Assembly: GCA_022750355.1 (NCBI GenBank)
Contig: JAKIVW010000017.1
Location: 1-21,608 of the forward strand
Direction of reading: 5' to 3'
DNA length: 21,608 bases
Source of the DNA: Thermoplasmata archaeon
GTDB taxonomy: Archaea > Thermoplasmatota > Thermoplasmata > Lutacidiplasmatales > UBA184
Below are positions 5,993 to 14,265 of the stretch, piece by piece. The notes below the pieces were generated by a model, which saw only the letters and a program-made list of their open reading frames with translations, was not told the DNA's origin and ran no database searches. Every line of letters begins with the position of its first letter. Position 1 is the first letter of the stretch. The position numbers and the translations under genes are program-made.

Positions 5993-7482
5993 GCGCCCCC
6001 CGGCCTGCGATCGTCGTTTCGCTGCCCGCCCGCAATGTCGCGGCCGCGCGACGTCAGATCGAGGAGGCCAGGACCGGTGGCGCCGACTTCGCCGAAATCC
6101 GGCTGGACCTGTGGCCCTCCGAGGCACATGGGGGTATGGCGGGTCTGTTCCCGTCACCTCTCCCCTTGCTCGCGACGCTTCGCTCTCGAGCCGAGGGGGG
6201 CGAAGGTCCGGACGACGATTCGGCGCGGGCGAGGATCCTGCGACTCGCGTTCGCCGAACCGTTCTCGTACGTGGATCTCGAACTGGCCCGTGACCGCAGA
6301 TTGGAGGGGGAGGCGGAATCGCTCGGACGGTCCGTCGTACGGTCCGCCCACCTGCCGTCGCAGATTGCCGAAACGGAGCTCGCGCTTCGAGTGCGAGAAG
6401 GCCCTCCGAAGCACGGCATCGTGAAGTTGGTGGTACCCGCCACTTTCTCGCGCGCGGTGCGGGAGCTCGTCCCCCTGATCGGGGGACCCGCGGGTTCGCG
6501 TCCCGTACTGCTGACGACCGGCGCCTCCGGCCCCGTCTGGAGAGCTTGGTCCCGGATTCTCGGACTTCCCTGGGTCTTTGCCGCACTGCCGGAGGCGTCC
6601 CGGGAAGGCTCGGTTGAGCCGGCTCAGATCCCGGTCGATCGCCTCGCGCGTTTCCTCGCTCACCCCGATGGGCCGGTGTTTGCCGTGGTGGGCCATCCGG
6701 TCGCCCATTCTCGGAGCCCGACAATCCACCACGTATGGATGACTCGGGGCGGCCATGGGGGGCTGTACGTGACACTGGACTTGGACTCGCCCGAGGAGTT
6801 TCGGCTGGCCATCGAAGTCCTCCCATCCCGAGGGTTCCGTGGCCTCAACGTGACTCACCCCTGGAAGAGGCTCGCGTACGAATGCGCGGGGTCTCGGTCG
6901 GCTGAGGTCCTCGAGACCGGGGTGGCCAACTGCCTCACGTTCCAGGATGGGCGGATCGAGGCCGACAACACCGACCTGCGCGCGATGCTTCGACGCTTGA
7001 TCGAGCTCAAGGAACTTGGCCGATGGGATGGAGGAACATTGACGGTCCTCGGCGGCGGGGGAGCGGCGCGGTCCACGCTCGCCGCGGCCGTGCGCGTGGG
7101 ATGCCAAGCGACAGTACTTACCCGACGGCGATCCGATGCGGTTGCCCTGGCCGCCGAATTCGGTGTGCGGGCCGGCAACCCCCGGGACCCGGTCCCGGCG
7201 TCTCTCATCGTCCAAGCGACGGACGTCGGTCGAAAGGCGGGAGAGAGCCTCGATCTACCGTTGCAATCGCTCCTCTCCCCCGAGAGTCTGTTGATGGATT
7301 GGGTCTACGATGCCCAAAGTACCGTGATCGCCGATGCCGCTCGGGAGGCCGGAGCGACCTACGAGGACGGCAGCCGCCTGCTCGTCTACCAGGCCGCCGA
7401 GAGCTACCAACGCTGGTGGGGCGAATCCCCCGACGCGGCTTCGGTCGAGGCATGCATTCAGGAGGTTCGGTGCGCGGTATGA
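5989..7482 (+). CDS. aroDE: Bifunctional 3-dehydroquinate dehydratase (type I) / shikimate dehydrogenase
   Basis: The protein has 497 residues, with two enzymes in one chain that perform consecutive steps. Residues 1 to about 220 are a type I dehydroquinase: EIRLDLW (36-42), His121 in VVRSAHLPS as the general base, and Schiff-base Lys146 in HGIVKLVVPA. Residues from about 228 are shikimate dehydrogenase: FAVVGHPVAHSRSPTIHH (231-248) with the S-x-S shikimate clamp, catalytic Lys293 in NVTHPWK, Asp329 in NTDL, the NADP loop VLGGGGAAR (353-361) followed by TRRRSD as an NADP-phosphate-binding motif, and Gln468 in LLVYQAAESYQRWW. All catalytic residues I can recognise are present, so both halves should work. 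Starts and ends with ATGA overlaps. The fusion could channel 3-dehydroshikimate. Confidence 0.94.
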   Translation: MSAPRPAIVVSLPARNVAAARRQIEEARTGGADFAEIRLDLWPSEAHGGMAGLFPSPLPLLATLRSRAEGGEGPDDDSARARILRLAFAEPFSYVDLELARDRRLEGEAESLGRSVVRSAHLPSQIAETELALRVREGPPKHGIVKLVVPATFSRAVRELVPLIGGPAGSRPVLLTTGASGPVWRAWSRILGLPWVFAALPEASREGSVEPAQIPVDRLARFLAHPDGPVFAVVGHPVAHSRSPTIHHVWMTRGGHGGLYVTLDLDSPEEFRLAIEVLPSRGFRGLNVTHPWKRLAYECAGSRSAEVLETGVANCLTFQDGRIEADNTDLRAMLRRLIELKELGRWDGGTLTVLGGGGAARSTLAAAVRVGCQATVLTRRRSDAVALAAEFGVRAGNPRDPVPASLIVQATDVGRKAGESLDLPLQSLLSPESLLMDWVYDAQSTVIADAAREAGATYEDGSRLLVYQAAESYQRWWGESPDAASVEACIQEVRCAV

Positions 7483-8324
7483 GCCGGAGCTCCGCCGCGG
7501 TGACCGTGGTGAACGCGCTGCCGACCGGAGTGGGCTGTGCCATCGGAATCCAACGATTCGTCACCGCTTCGGCGGAGCTCTCCCCAGACCGGTCCTTCTC
7601 GGTCGACTGTACCCCTACGGAGGCGGCGACTCCTCTCCTGACAGCGAGCGTGCGTGCGGCGTTGGTCCGGTTCGGGATGGGGGACGAACGACATGCGTCG
7701 ATCGACCTTCGATCGGAGATACCGATCGGGAAAGGCCTGAAAAGTTCGAGCGCCGTTTCGACTGCCATCATCCGCGCGGTCGCCCGGGCCGGGGGGCTGA
7801 ACCCACCCGCCCTCGAGGTGGCCCGACTCGCGGCGGAAGTCGGTCGGGCCGTAGGTGTGAGCGCGACGGGAGCCCTCGACGACGCCCTTGCGGGGCTGCG
7901 TCCAGGATTCCAGATCACCGACAATCGAGAGGAGGTTCTCTTGGCGGAGGGGATGCCGGAATCCGGTTGGACGGCCGTGGTCTACGTTCCTCACGGCGTG
8001 CATCCTCCCGCCCCGAGCTTGCGTTCCGATTTTGAAGCCGCTGCGCCCGAAGGCCGGCGGATCGCGGAGGCGGCGTTGGCTGGCCGCTACGCCGAGGCGA
8101 TGCGACTCAACTCGGAGCTCGTCGAACACATCCTCGGATACGAGTACGCCGAGCTCCGATCGCGCCTGACCGCCGCCGGTGCCGAGGGGGTCGGGGTGAG
8201 TGGCCTCGGACCGGCCCTGGCCGCCCTCGTCCCTCGCGACCGCGCCGCCGAGGTCCTGGCCTGCCTTCCGTCCGACTCGAGTGACCGATTCACGGTCGCG
8301 TTGACCTCGGGAGACGCTCCATGA
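7479..8324 (+). CDS. aroK: Shikimate kinase, archaeal GHMP-kinase type
   Basis: The protein has 281 residues. It phosphorylates shikimate at the 3-OH using ATP. It belongs to the GHMP kinase superfamily and is unrelated to the bacterial P-loop AroK. The ATP-binding motif is IPIGKGLKSSSAVSTAI (81-97), with the K-S-S-S typical of the archaeal family. The C-terminal GHMP motif appears as GVSGLGPALAAL. The opening VVNALPTGVGCAIGIQRF is a second family hallmark. The annotated ATG overlaps the aroDE stop (ATGA). A strong GGAGG at 7461-7465 lies 4 bases before an in-frame GTG at 7470 and 13 bases before the ATG, so a start three codons earlier is possible. This is step five of the shikimate pathway, in its expected place in the operon. 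Confidence 0.93.
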   Translation: MSRSSAAVTVVNALPTGVGCAIGIQRFVTASAELSPDRSFSVDCTPTEAATPLLTASVRAALVRFGMGDERHASIDLRSEIPIGKGLKSSSAVSTAIIRAVARAGGLNPPALEVARLAAEVGRAVGVSATGALDDALAGLRPGFQITDNREEVLLAEGMPESGWTAVVYVPHGVHPPAPSLRSDFEAAAPEGRRIAEAALAGRYAEAMRLNSELVEHILGYEYAELRSRLTAAGAEGVGVSGLGPALAALVPRDRAAEVLACLPSDSSDRFTVALTSGDAP

Positions 8325-9592
8325 CCTCGCGTACGGTGCTCCCCGGCCCGATCCGCGGCCGTATCGCGGCTCCTCCTTCGAAGAGCTACACGCACCGGGC
8401 CCTCGTGGTGGGGTTCCTCTCCCGCCGACGATTCGCGATAGAGACCCCCCTGGATTCCGACGACACGCGCGCGACGGCCGCCGCGGTGGGAAGGCTCGGT
8501 GGCCGGGTCGCCTTCGCCCGTCGGCGATGGACCGTCACCCCGGCTCGTCGCCCGATCGGCGCGCGACCGATCGAGATCGACTGCGGAGAATCCGGAACGA
8601 CCCTGCGATTCGCGACGGTTCTCGCCGCGCTGGGAGACCGCACGGTCCGGTTTCGAGGGCGGGGCCGACTCCACCGACGTCCGATGCGGCCTCTCCTGAG
8701 CGCGCTATCCACCCTCGGTGCGACGGTCCGTCCGTCGCGCTCGGGTGCGCCGCTGACGGTGCGCGGTCCGATCCACGGGGGACGGGTCCGCCTCGACGCC
8801 TCGGTGAGCTCTCAATTTGCATCCGCACTGCTCCTGGCCCTCCCCACTTTGTCGGAGGATTCACGCCTTATCTTGGAGGGGGAGATCGTCTCCGAGCCGT
8901 ATCTCGAGGCGACGGTCGCGGTCCTCCGTCGGCTCCGAGTGAAATATCACCGACGCGGCCGCGCCATCGGGATACCCGGCGGTCAACGCTTCCACGGGAA
9001 CCGAGTGACCGTGCCGGGCGACGCCTCCTCCGCGGCGTACCTCTGGGTGGCCGGCGCGATCACGGGCGGAGCCGTCTCCGTAGAAGGTGTAGACGGAACT
9101 TGGCCTCAGGCCGATCTGGCCATCCTCGAGCTCCTGACCCGAGCCGGGTCGGAAGTTCGAAAACGCGGACGGTCGATCACCGTCCGGCCGGGAATTCCAC
9201 GTCCGTTCTCCGCGGACCTCACGAGCTCGCCGGACCTGTATCCCCTCGCGGGGGTGTTGGCAGCCTCCGTTGCCGGAACCTCCCTTCTTCGAGGCGCGGC
9301 CCACGTCGTCCACAAGGAGTCGAACCGACGGGCGGAAACGGTTCGGCTGGCATCTGCCTTCGGCGCCCGCGTGCGTTCGTCCCAAGCCGGACTTCGGATT
9401 GAAGGTCGTGGGCACCTACGTCCCGTGGATTTGCCCGAGCTCTCCGACCATCGCGTGGTCATGAGCGCCGCGGTCGGTGCCCTGGCGGCGTCCGGGCCGA
9501 GCCGGATCGGCGAGGCGGAGGCGGTCCGGAAATCGTTCCCCGGATTCTGGCGCGCCCTGGAACGGCTCGGTGGTGAGGTCGGCGGCGCATGA
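8321..9592 (+). CDS. aroA: 3-phosphoshikimate 1-carboxyvinyltransferase (EPSP synthase)
   Basis: The 423-residue enzyme is of normal length. It transfers enolpyruvyl from phosphoenolpyruvate to shikimate 3-phosphate. Motifs in order are PPSKSYTHRALV with Lys21, DCGESGTTLRF (87-97), SVSSQFASALLLALP (161-175), PGDASSAAYLW (232-242), SSPDLYPLAG with catalytic Asp305, HKESNR (331-336), LSDHRVVMSAA (374-384) and RKSFPGFW (403-410). The set is complete, so it should be active. CGESGT in place of the CGNSGT of enterobacteria is common in archaeal and some bacterial forms. The residues around PEP give no clear herbicide-tolerance signature that I could call. It overlaps aroK and aroC by ATGA at both ends. 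Confidence 0.96.
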   Translation: MTSRTVLPGPIRGRIAAPPSKSYTHRALVVGFLSRRRFAIETPLDSDDTRATAAAVGRLGGRVAFARRRWTVTPARRPIGARPIEIDCGESGTTLRFATVLAALGDRTVRFRGRGRLHRRPMRPLLSALSTLGATVRPSRSGAPLTVRGPIHGGRVRLDASVSSQFASALLLALPTLSEDSRLILEGEIVSEPYLEATVAVLRRLRVKYHRRGRAIGIPGGQRFHGNRVTVPGDASSAAYLWVAGAITGGAVSVEGVDGTWPQADLAILELLTRAGSEVRKRGRSITVRPGIPRPFSADLTSSPDLYPLAGVLAASVAGTSLLRGAAHVVHKESNRRAETVRLASAFGARVRSSQAGLRIEGRGHLRPVDLPELSDHRVVMSAAVGALAASGPSRIGEAEAVRKSFPGFWRALERLGGEVGGA

Positions 9593-10674
9593 TGAGTTTC
9601 GGCGAGCGATTCCGAGTGACCGTGTTCGGCACGAGCCACGGTCCGGAGGTCGGCGTCACCGTCTTGGGAGTACCGGAGGGGACTCCGATCGATCTCATCG
9701 GGATCCAGTCCGACCTCGACCGCCGGAGACCGGTCGGGCGACGACTGGCCACGAAGCGGCAGGAGGAGGACGTGCTGGTGGTGGAGTCGGGGTATCGGGA
9801 GGGGAGGTCGGACGGGTCGCTGTTCCGTGCCCATGTCCGGAACGAGGACGTCCGACGCGAACCGTACGACCGCATCGCCGACACACCGCGGCCGGGCCAC
9901 GCGGACTATCCGGCCCGGGTCCGTTTCGGAGCCGGGGCCGACCTTTCGGGCGGAGGGATTTTTTCCGGCCGTATGACGGTCGGCTTGGTGATCGCCGGCG
10001 GGATCGCGCGCTCGATGCTGGCCCCCCTCGGGATCGAGGTGGTCGCGTTCACCCGATCGATCGGAGGGGTCGAGGCGACGGTTTCCGAGGACCAACCTCC
10101 GGCGCAGTTGCGGCACGTGACGGCCCAGAACGAGGTCGCTACCCCCGATCCTGAAGTCGCGGGAAAGATGGAGGAGGCGATCCTCGACGCCCGCCGGGAC
10201 GGGGACAGCGTCGGCGGGGTGATCGAGGTGCGGGCCTCCGGGGTACCGGTCGGGCTGGGGGAGCCGTTCTTCGACTCGCTCGAGAGCGTCCTCGCGCACG
10301 CTTGGTTCGCTATCCCGGCCGTGAAGGCCGTTGAATTTGGCGCGGGATTCGCCGCCGCCCGGATGCGGGGCAGTGAGCACAACGACCCGTTCGTCTGGGC
10401 GGAGGGCCGGGTCCGTACGACATCGAACCATGCCGGCGGCATCCTCGGAGGACTCGCCACCGGGATGCCGCTCGTCGCCCGTCTCACCATCAAACCCACC
10501 TCGTCGATCGCGCGACCCCAGCAGACCGTGAACCTCGCCACCCATGCTCCGGCGACATTGGTCGTGACGGGTCGCCACGACCCCTGCATCGTCCCGAGGG
10601 CGGTCGTCGTCGTCGAGAGCGTCACGGCGTTCGTGCTGGCCGACCTCGCGCTTCGGGGGGGGTTCGTCCGATGA
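9589..10674 (+). CDS. aroC: Chorismate synthase
   Basis: The protein has 361 residues. It makes chorismate from EPSP with reduced FMN, the last common step of the pathway. Seen are FGTSHG with His17, RPGHADYPARVRFGAG with His104, LSGGGIFSGRMT (the archaeal form of the flavin-binding stretch), SEHNDPF, TSSIARPQQTVN and GRHDPCIVPRAVVVVE. The usual RRRPG element reads DRRRPVGRR, a mild variation. The start is either ATG 9589 or the adjacent ATG 9592 (ATGATGA). The first overlaps the aroA stop as in the other junctions. The product feeds TrpE/TrpG, encoded two genes later. Confidence 0.96.
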   Translation: MMSFGERFRVTVFGTSHGPEVGVTVLGVPEGTPIDLIGIQSDLDRRRPVGRRLATKRQEEDVLVVESGYREGRSDGSLFRAHVRNEDVRREPYDRIADTPRPGHADYPARVRFGAGADLSGGGIFSGRMTVGLVIAGGIARSMLAPLGIEVVAFTRSIGGVEATVSEDQPPAQLRHVTAQNEVATPDPEVAGKMEEAILDARRDGDSVGGVIEVRASGVPVGLGEPFFDSLESVLAHAWFAIPAVKAVEFGAGFAAARMRGSEHNDPFVWAEGRVRTTSNHAGGILGGLATGMPLVARLTIKPTSSIARPQQTVNLATHAPATLVVTGRHDPCIVPRAVVVVESVTAFVLADLALRGGFVR

Positions 10675-11753
10675 CCCCCCGACCCCTGCCCACTGCCATC
10701 CTCGGCGCCAGCGGGTACATCGGGCAGCATTTCGCTCGACTCCTCGCCGACCATCCCGAGTTCGGATCCCCGCGACTCCTCTCCACGGAACGGTCCGACG
10801 GCAAGCGGCTCGGCGAACTCTGGCATCTCGCGGAACCACCGCCCGCGTCCCTGGAGGACGCTCGCCTCGAGAGGCTCTCGGTCGGTCAGATCGCGCGGGC
10901 CGGCGTTCGGGTCGCCTTCTCGGCCGTTCCGTCCGGCGCCGCCGGTCCGATCGAAACCGAGCTCACGCGCCGAGGAGTCCACGTCTTTACGAACGCGGCC
11001 GACCATCGACTCGATGCGGGTGTCCCCCTCCTCCTGCCCGAGGTGAATCCGGACCACCTCGCCCTCGCACGACGGCGGCCGCCCGGTCGAGGGATTCTGG
11101 TGGCCAACCCGAACTGTTCGACCACGGGGCTGGTCCTCGCGCTGGCCCCGATCCTGGCGCGCCTCTCGCCCCGCACCGTCCACGTCACGACCTACCAGGC
11201 CCTTTCCGGGGCGGGCTACCCCGGAGTCCCTTCCCTCGCGATCACCGACAACGTCGTTCCGTACATCGAAGGAGAGGAGGAGAAGATCGCCCGCGAATCG
11301 TCCCGCATCCTGGGTCCCCGGGTCGGCTCCCGCGTATCGCCGTTGCCCATCCCATTCATCGCCCACTGTGCCCGGGTCGGCACGAGGGAGGGCCACTTGG
11401 AGGCGATTACCCTCGAGACGACGGCGAGGGTACGTCGATCCGAGATCGAGGACCTTTGGACGGAGTTCGACCCGTTGCGCGGAGAGTCGTTGCCCACCGC
11501 CCCGCACCCCACGATCGAGCTGCGGCGGGAGGTGGACCGCCCCCAACCGCTCCGCGACCGATGGGCCGGTCACCCCGTGCGGGCGCGGGGCATGGCCGCC
11601 GTCGTCGGCCGGGTCCGGTGGGAACCGCCCTTCCTGAGGTTCTTCGTCCTCTCGCACAACGCGGTTCGAGGGGGTGCCGGTGGGTCCGTCCTCAACGCGG
11701 AGTTCGCGCTGGCGCGCGGCGCCCTCGATCGGTCGGCGGGAGCATCGCGGTGA
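10671..11753 (+). CDS. asd: Aspartate-semialdehyde dehydrogenase
   Basis: The 360-residue protein is of the archaeal/fungal Asd type. It reduces aspartyl phosphate to aspartate semialdehyde with NADPH. The nucleotide-binding start is AILGASGYIGQHFARLL (9-25). The catalytic cysteine is Cys149 in VANPNCSTTGL, and the histidine is His242 in RVGTREGHLEAI. YQALSGAGYPGVPS is the conserved loop between them. In most operons Asd serves Lys/Thr/Met synthesis. Here it sits between aroC and lysC in the aromatic operon, so its product probably also supplies the aspartate semialdehyde used by the aroA' enzyme at the start of this operon. ATGA overlap with aroC and GTGA overlap with lysC. Confidence 0.95.
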   Translation: MTPRPLPTAILGASGYIGQHFARLLADHPEFGSPRLLSTERSDGKRLGELWHLAEPPPASLEDARLERLSVGQIARAGVRVAFSAVPSGAAGPIETELTRRGVHVFTNAADHRLDAGVPLLLPEVNPDHLALARRRPPGRGILVANPNCSTTGLVLALAPILARLSPRTVHVTTYQALSGAGYPGVPSLAITDNVVPYIEGEEEKIARESSRILGPRVGSRVSPLPIPFIAHCARVGTREGHLEAITLETTARVRRSEIEDLWTEFDPLRGESLPTAPHPTIELRREVDRPQPLRDRWAGHPVRARGMAAVVGRVRWEPPFLRFFVLSHNAVRGGAGGSVLNAEFALARGALDRSAGASR

Positions 11754-13072
11754 CCCGCCGCCGCGCGCCGTTGGTCCTGAAGTTCGGGGGCGCGTCCCTC
11801 ACCGATACCGACCGAGTGATCCGCGACGTCGTCCACGCTCGGTCCGAGGGAGGACCGCTCGTCCTCGTGGCGTCCGCGCGGGAAGGAGTCACCGACCTGC
11901 TGAACGGCGCCATCGGGCATCCCCGCTCCGCCGCCCGACATCGGAAGGTCTTCGAGGAAGTCCGTTCGCTCCACCCCGGACTCTCGCCCGCCGGTCGTCG
12001 TCACCTTCCCCGCTTGCGGCGCTTGTTCGACCTGCTGGAGAACGGGACGGTGGTCGACGCTCCGCTGGCCGACCGTATCCTCAGTCAGGGGGAACGGCTC
12101 TCGGTCGATTGGCTCGCGGGTCGGCTTCGCGCCCACGGTATTCCCGCCGTGCCGGTCGAGGCCGATCATCTGGGGCTCATCACCGACAACACGTACGGCG
12201 CGTCCTGCATCCTGTTCGAACGATCCGGTCCGGCGGTCCGGAGAGGGCTGGGGCGCCTGCTCGCGCGAGGGCAGGTACCGGTCGTGACGGGGTATTTCGG
12301 GAGGAGCCTCGAGGGCCGCGTCGCAACGCTCGGACGGGGGGGCTCCGATTACGCCGCCGCCGGGCTCGGGGCCATTCTTCGAGCCGAACGGGTCGAGCTG
12401 GTGAAGCGGCATGTCGCCGTCCTCTCGGCCGACCCCAAACTGGTCCCGCAGGCCCGTCCCCTGGCCGAACTCTCGTACGAGGAGGCGGAGGAGCTCGCGC
12501 AGTTCGGAGCGACCGTACTCCACCCGTTGACGATCGAGCCCGCTCGGGCGCAGGGGATCGTACTCCGAGTCCGCTCGCTCGGCGATCCCCGCGTGCTCAC
12601 GACGATCGGACCCTCCCGCTCCGACCGCCGCAATCGGGCGTTGACGCTGTTGCGTCCGCTCCGGCTGCTTCGGCTCAGAGTCCCGGGCGGCCGACAACGG
12701 CCGGGGATCGTGGCCGAGGTTTCCGAGCGTCTCGCTCGGGCGGAGGTGAACCTCGTCCAGTTGTATACCTCGTCGGCGCTCCTCTGCCTCGTCCTCGTCC
12801 CGGACCAGGTCCTCTCCGCGCTTCGGGCGCTCGCGCCGCTCACCCGAGAAGCGGCCGCGATGGTGGAGGGGCCGTTCCGGGTCGCCCTCGTCACGGCCAT
12901 CGGCGACGGAGTGCTGGCGGACGTGGAACGGATCCCCGGCCATGTGGTCGTCGCGGCGGAAGGATTCAGCGCCACGCCGAGAGCCCTCTCCATCGCGGTC
13001 CCGGAGGAGCAGGGTCCCCGCGTCCTCCGCGAGCTCCACCGGGCCCTGGTCGAGGACGTCCCCGGGCCATGA
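11750..13072 (+). CDS. lysC: Aspartate kinase family protein with two ACT-like domains (atypical nucleotide site)
   Basis: The protein has 440 residues. The family phosphorylates aspartate, the step before Asd. Kept motifs are LVLKFGGASL (8-17), ASAREGVTDLL (41-51), SQGERLS (112-118), TGYFGRSLEGRVATLGRGGSDYAA (180-203) and LSYEEAEELAQFGATVLHP (241-259). Two ACT-type regulatory segments follow from about 310 onward (LRVPGGRQRPGIVAEVSERLARAEVNLVQLY). The usual WTDV-x-G-x-x-TADPR stretch reads LVKRHVAVLSADPK (217-230), so the Thr-Asp pair that binds nucleotide is Lys-Arg. FGAK is FGAT. The aspartate-side residues are kept. It starts at GTG 11750, overlapping the asd stop. Upstream in-frame sequence belongs to asd. 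Family assignment is secure. Full kinase activity is less so. Confidence 0.85.
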   Translation: MTRRRAPLVLKFGGASLTDTDRVIRDVVHARSEGGPLVLVASAREGVTDLLNGAIGHPRSAARHRKVFEEVRSLHPGLSPAGRRHLPRLRRLFDLLENGTVVDAPLADRILSQGERLSVDWLAGRLRAHGIPAVPVEADHLGLITDNTYGASCILFERSGPAVRRGLGRLLARGQVPVVTGYFGRSLEGRVATLGRGGSDYAAAGLGAILRAERVELVKRHVAVLSADPKLVPQARPLAELSYEEAEELAQFGATVLHPLTIEPARAQGIVLRVRSLGDPRVLTTIGPSRSDRRNRALTLLRPLRLLRLRVPGGRQRPGIVAEVSERLARAEVNLVQLYTSSALLCLVLVPDQVLSALRALAPLTREAAAMVEGPFRVALVTAIGDGVLADVERIPGHVVVAAEGFSATPRALSIAVPEEQGPRVLRELHRALVEDVPGP

Positions 13073-14265
13073 CGGATCCCTGGGAGAGGTTCGCAGCTCG
13101 GGCCGAGCGAGCGGAAATCGCCGGTTATTTCGAACGGGCCGCCGGTCACGCGGGAAAGTCCGGCCTCGCGGTTTGGTTCGACCGGGGGGAGGCACTTCCG
13201 CCGATCGCTCCCCGAACCGACCTGGACGAGGTCGCCCGGATCACGGAACGCCATTTGAGGTCCGACCCTCGTGCCGTCGCGATGGGATACCTCGGGTTCG
13301 ACGCGGTCGGGCTCATCGAACCGGCGCTCGCGACGTTTCCGGCCGGATCGCCCTTCCCACTCGGGGAGGTCGTTCTCGCGAGTCGGGCGAACGTGCATCG
13401 TCCCGTTAGCGTCCCTCCGTGGAAGCGGAGGCGGCTTCCCTCCATCGAGCGACCTCCCCTCACCGATTCGATGTCCCGCGCTCGATTCCGGGCGTCGGTG
13501 GGTCGACTCCGTTCCGCGATCCGATCCGGCGAGGCCTTCCAAATCGTGCTGGCGCACCGTCGCCGCTGGCCGAGCCCTACCGACCTCATCGCACGGGCCG
13601 GTCGACTTCGCCGGTCCGAACGGTTCGCATTCTTCTACTACCTGAAGGTCGGAGATCGGGAGATCGTCGGCGCGACCCCCGAATCCGTCGTCGAGGTGGA
13701 AGGCCGCTCGGCGCAGATCAATCCCATCGCCGGCACGCGCCCCCTGGCTCCCCGGTCCGGCCGAAGATCGCTGAAGCAGGACCCGAAGGAGCTGTCCGAG
13801 CACCGAATGCTCGTCGACCTCGCCCGGAATGACTTGGGACGGGTGGCCCGCCCGGGCACGGTCCGTGTCCTGTGGAAAGAGCGTCGCCAGCGGTACGCTC
13901 ACTTGGAACATCTCGTCAGCCGCGTCGCGGGCCGCCTCCCCCGAGGGGTCGGGCCGTGGGAAGTGCTCCGAGCGACGTTCCCCGCCGGAACCGTGAGCGG
14001 AGCTCCGAAGATCCGGGCGACGCAGTGGCTTCGGCGGGAGGAACGAACCTGGAGGGGTCCCTACGGTGGCACGGTGGGCCTGCTCCGACCGGGCGGCCGG
14101 GCCGATTGGGCCCTGGCCATTCGGGGTGGATTTGCGACCCGAGGCTCGCTGTACACCGCCGCCGGGGCCGGGATTGTGCACGCCTCGATTCCAAACCAGG
14201 AGTATGACGAAACCTTGCTGAAACTGGCCAACGTCGAATCCGCCCTCGTCGGAGGTCCGACGTGA
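13069..14265 (+). CDS. trpE: Anthranilate synthase component I
   Basis: The protein has 398 residues and converts chorismate to anthranilate with ammonia delivered by TrpG. The chorismate-binding domain is complete: GEAFQIVLAHRR, GATPESVVEVEG, INPIAGTRPLA, DPKELSEHRMLVDLARNDLGRVA, HLEHLVSRVAG, TFPAGTVSGAPKIRATQWL, GPYGGTVGLL and TAAGAGIVHASIPNQEYDETLLKLAN. The N-terminal region is short (about 140 residues before the core), and I cannot find the LLES-type tryptophan-binding motif that gives feedback inhibition in most TrpE. PabB or isochorismate synthase are the alternatives. The adjacent trpG and the whole trp cluster make TrpE the clear choice. ATGA overlap with lysC and GTGA overlap with trpG. 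Confidence 0.95.
   Translation: MTDPWERFAARAERAEIAGYFERAAGHAGKSGLAVWFDRGEALPPIAPRTDLDEVARITERHLRSDPRAVAMGYLGFDAVGLIEPALATFPAGSPFPLGEVVLASRANVHRPVSVPPWKRRRLPSIERPPLTDSMSRARFRASVGRLRSAIRSGEAFQIVLAHRRRWPSPTDLIARAGRLRRSERFAFFYYLKVGDREIVGATPESVVEVEGRSAQINPIAGTRPLAPRSGRRSLKQDPKELSEHRMLVDLARNDLGRVARPGTVRVLWKERRQRYAHLEHLVSRVAGRLPRGVGPWEVLRATFPAGTVSGAPKIRATQWLRREERTWRGPYGGTVGLLRPGGRADWALAIRGGFATRGSLYTAAGAGIVHASIPNQEYDETLLKLANVESALVGGPT

Noticed and set aside
12349..14181. Long antisense open frames (also 9106-10839, 9906-11657, 11570-13195 on the minus strand)
   Set aside because: Composition is Arg/Pro/Ser/Gly-rich and no conserved domain is visible. All lie opposite well-identified aro, asd, lysC and trp genes, so they are shadows.
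11674..14265. An 863-codon open frame on the plus strand across lysC and trpE
   Set aside because: Its first part is Arg/Pro/Gly-rich with no family motifs. Only the last 398 codons are trpE. The extension exists because stop codons are rare in GC-rich DNA.
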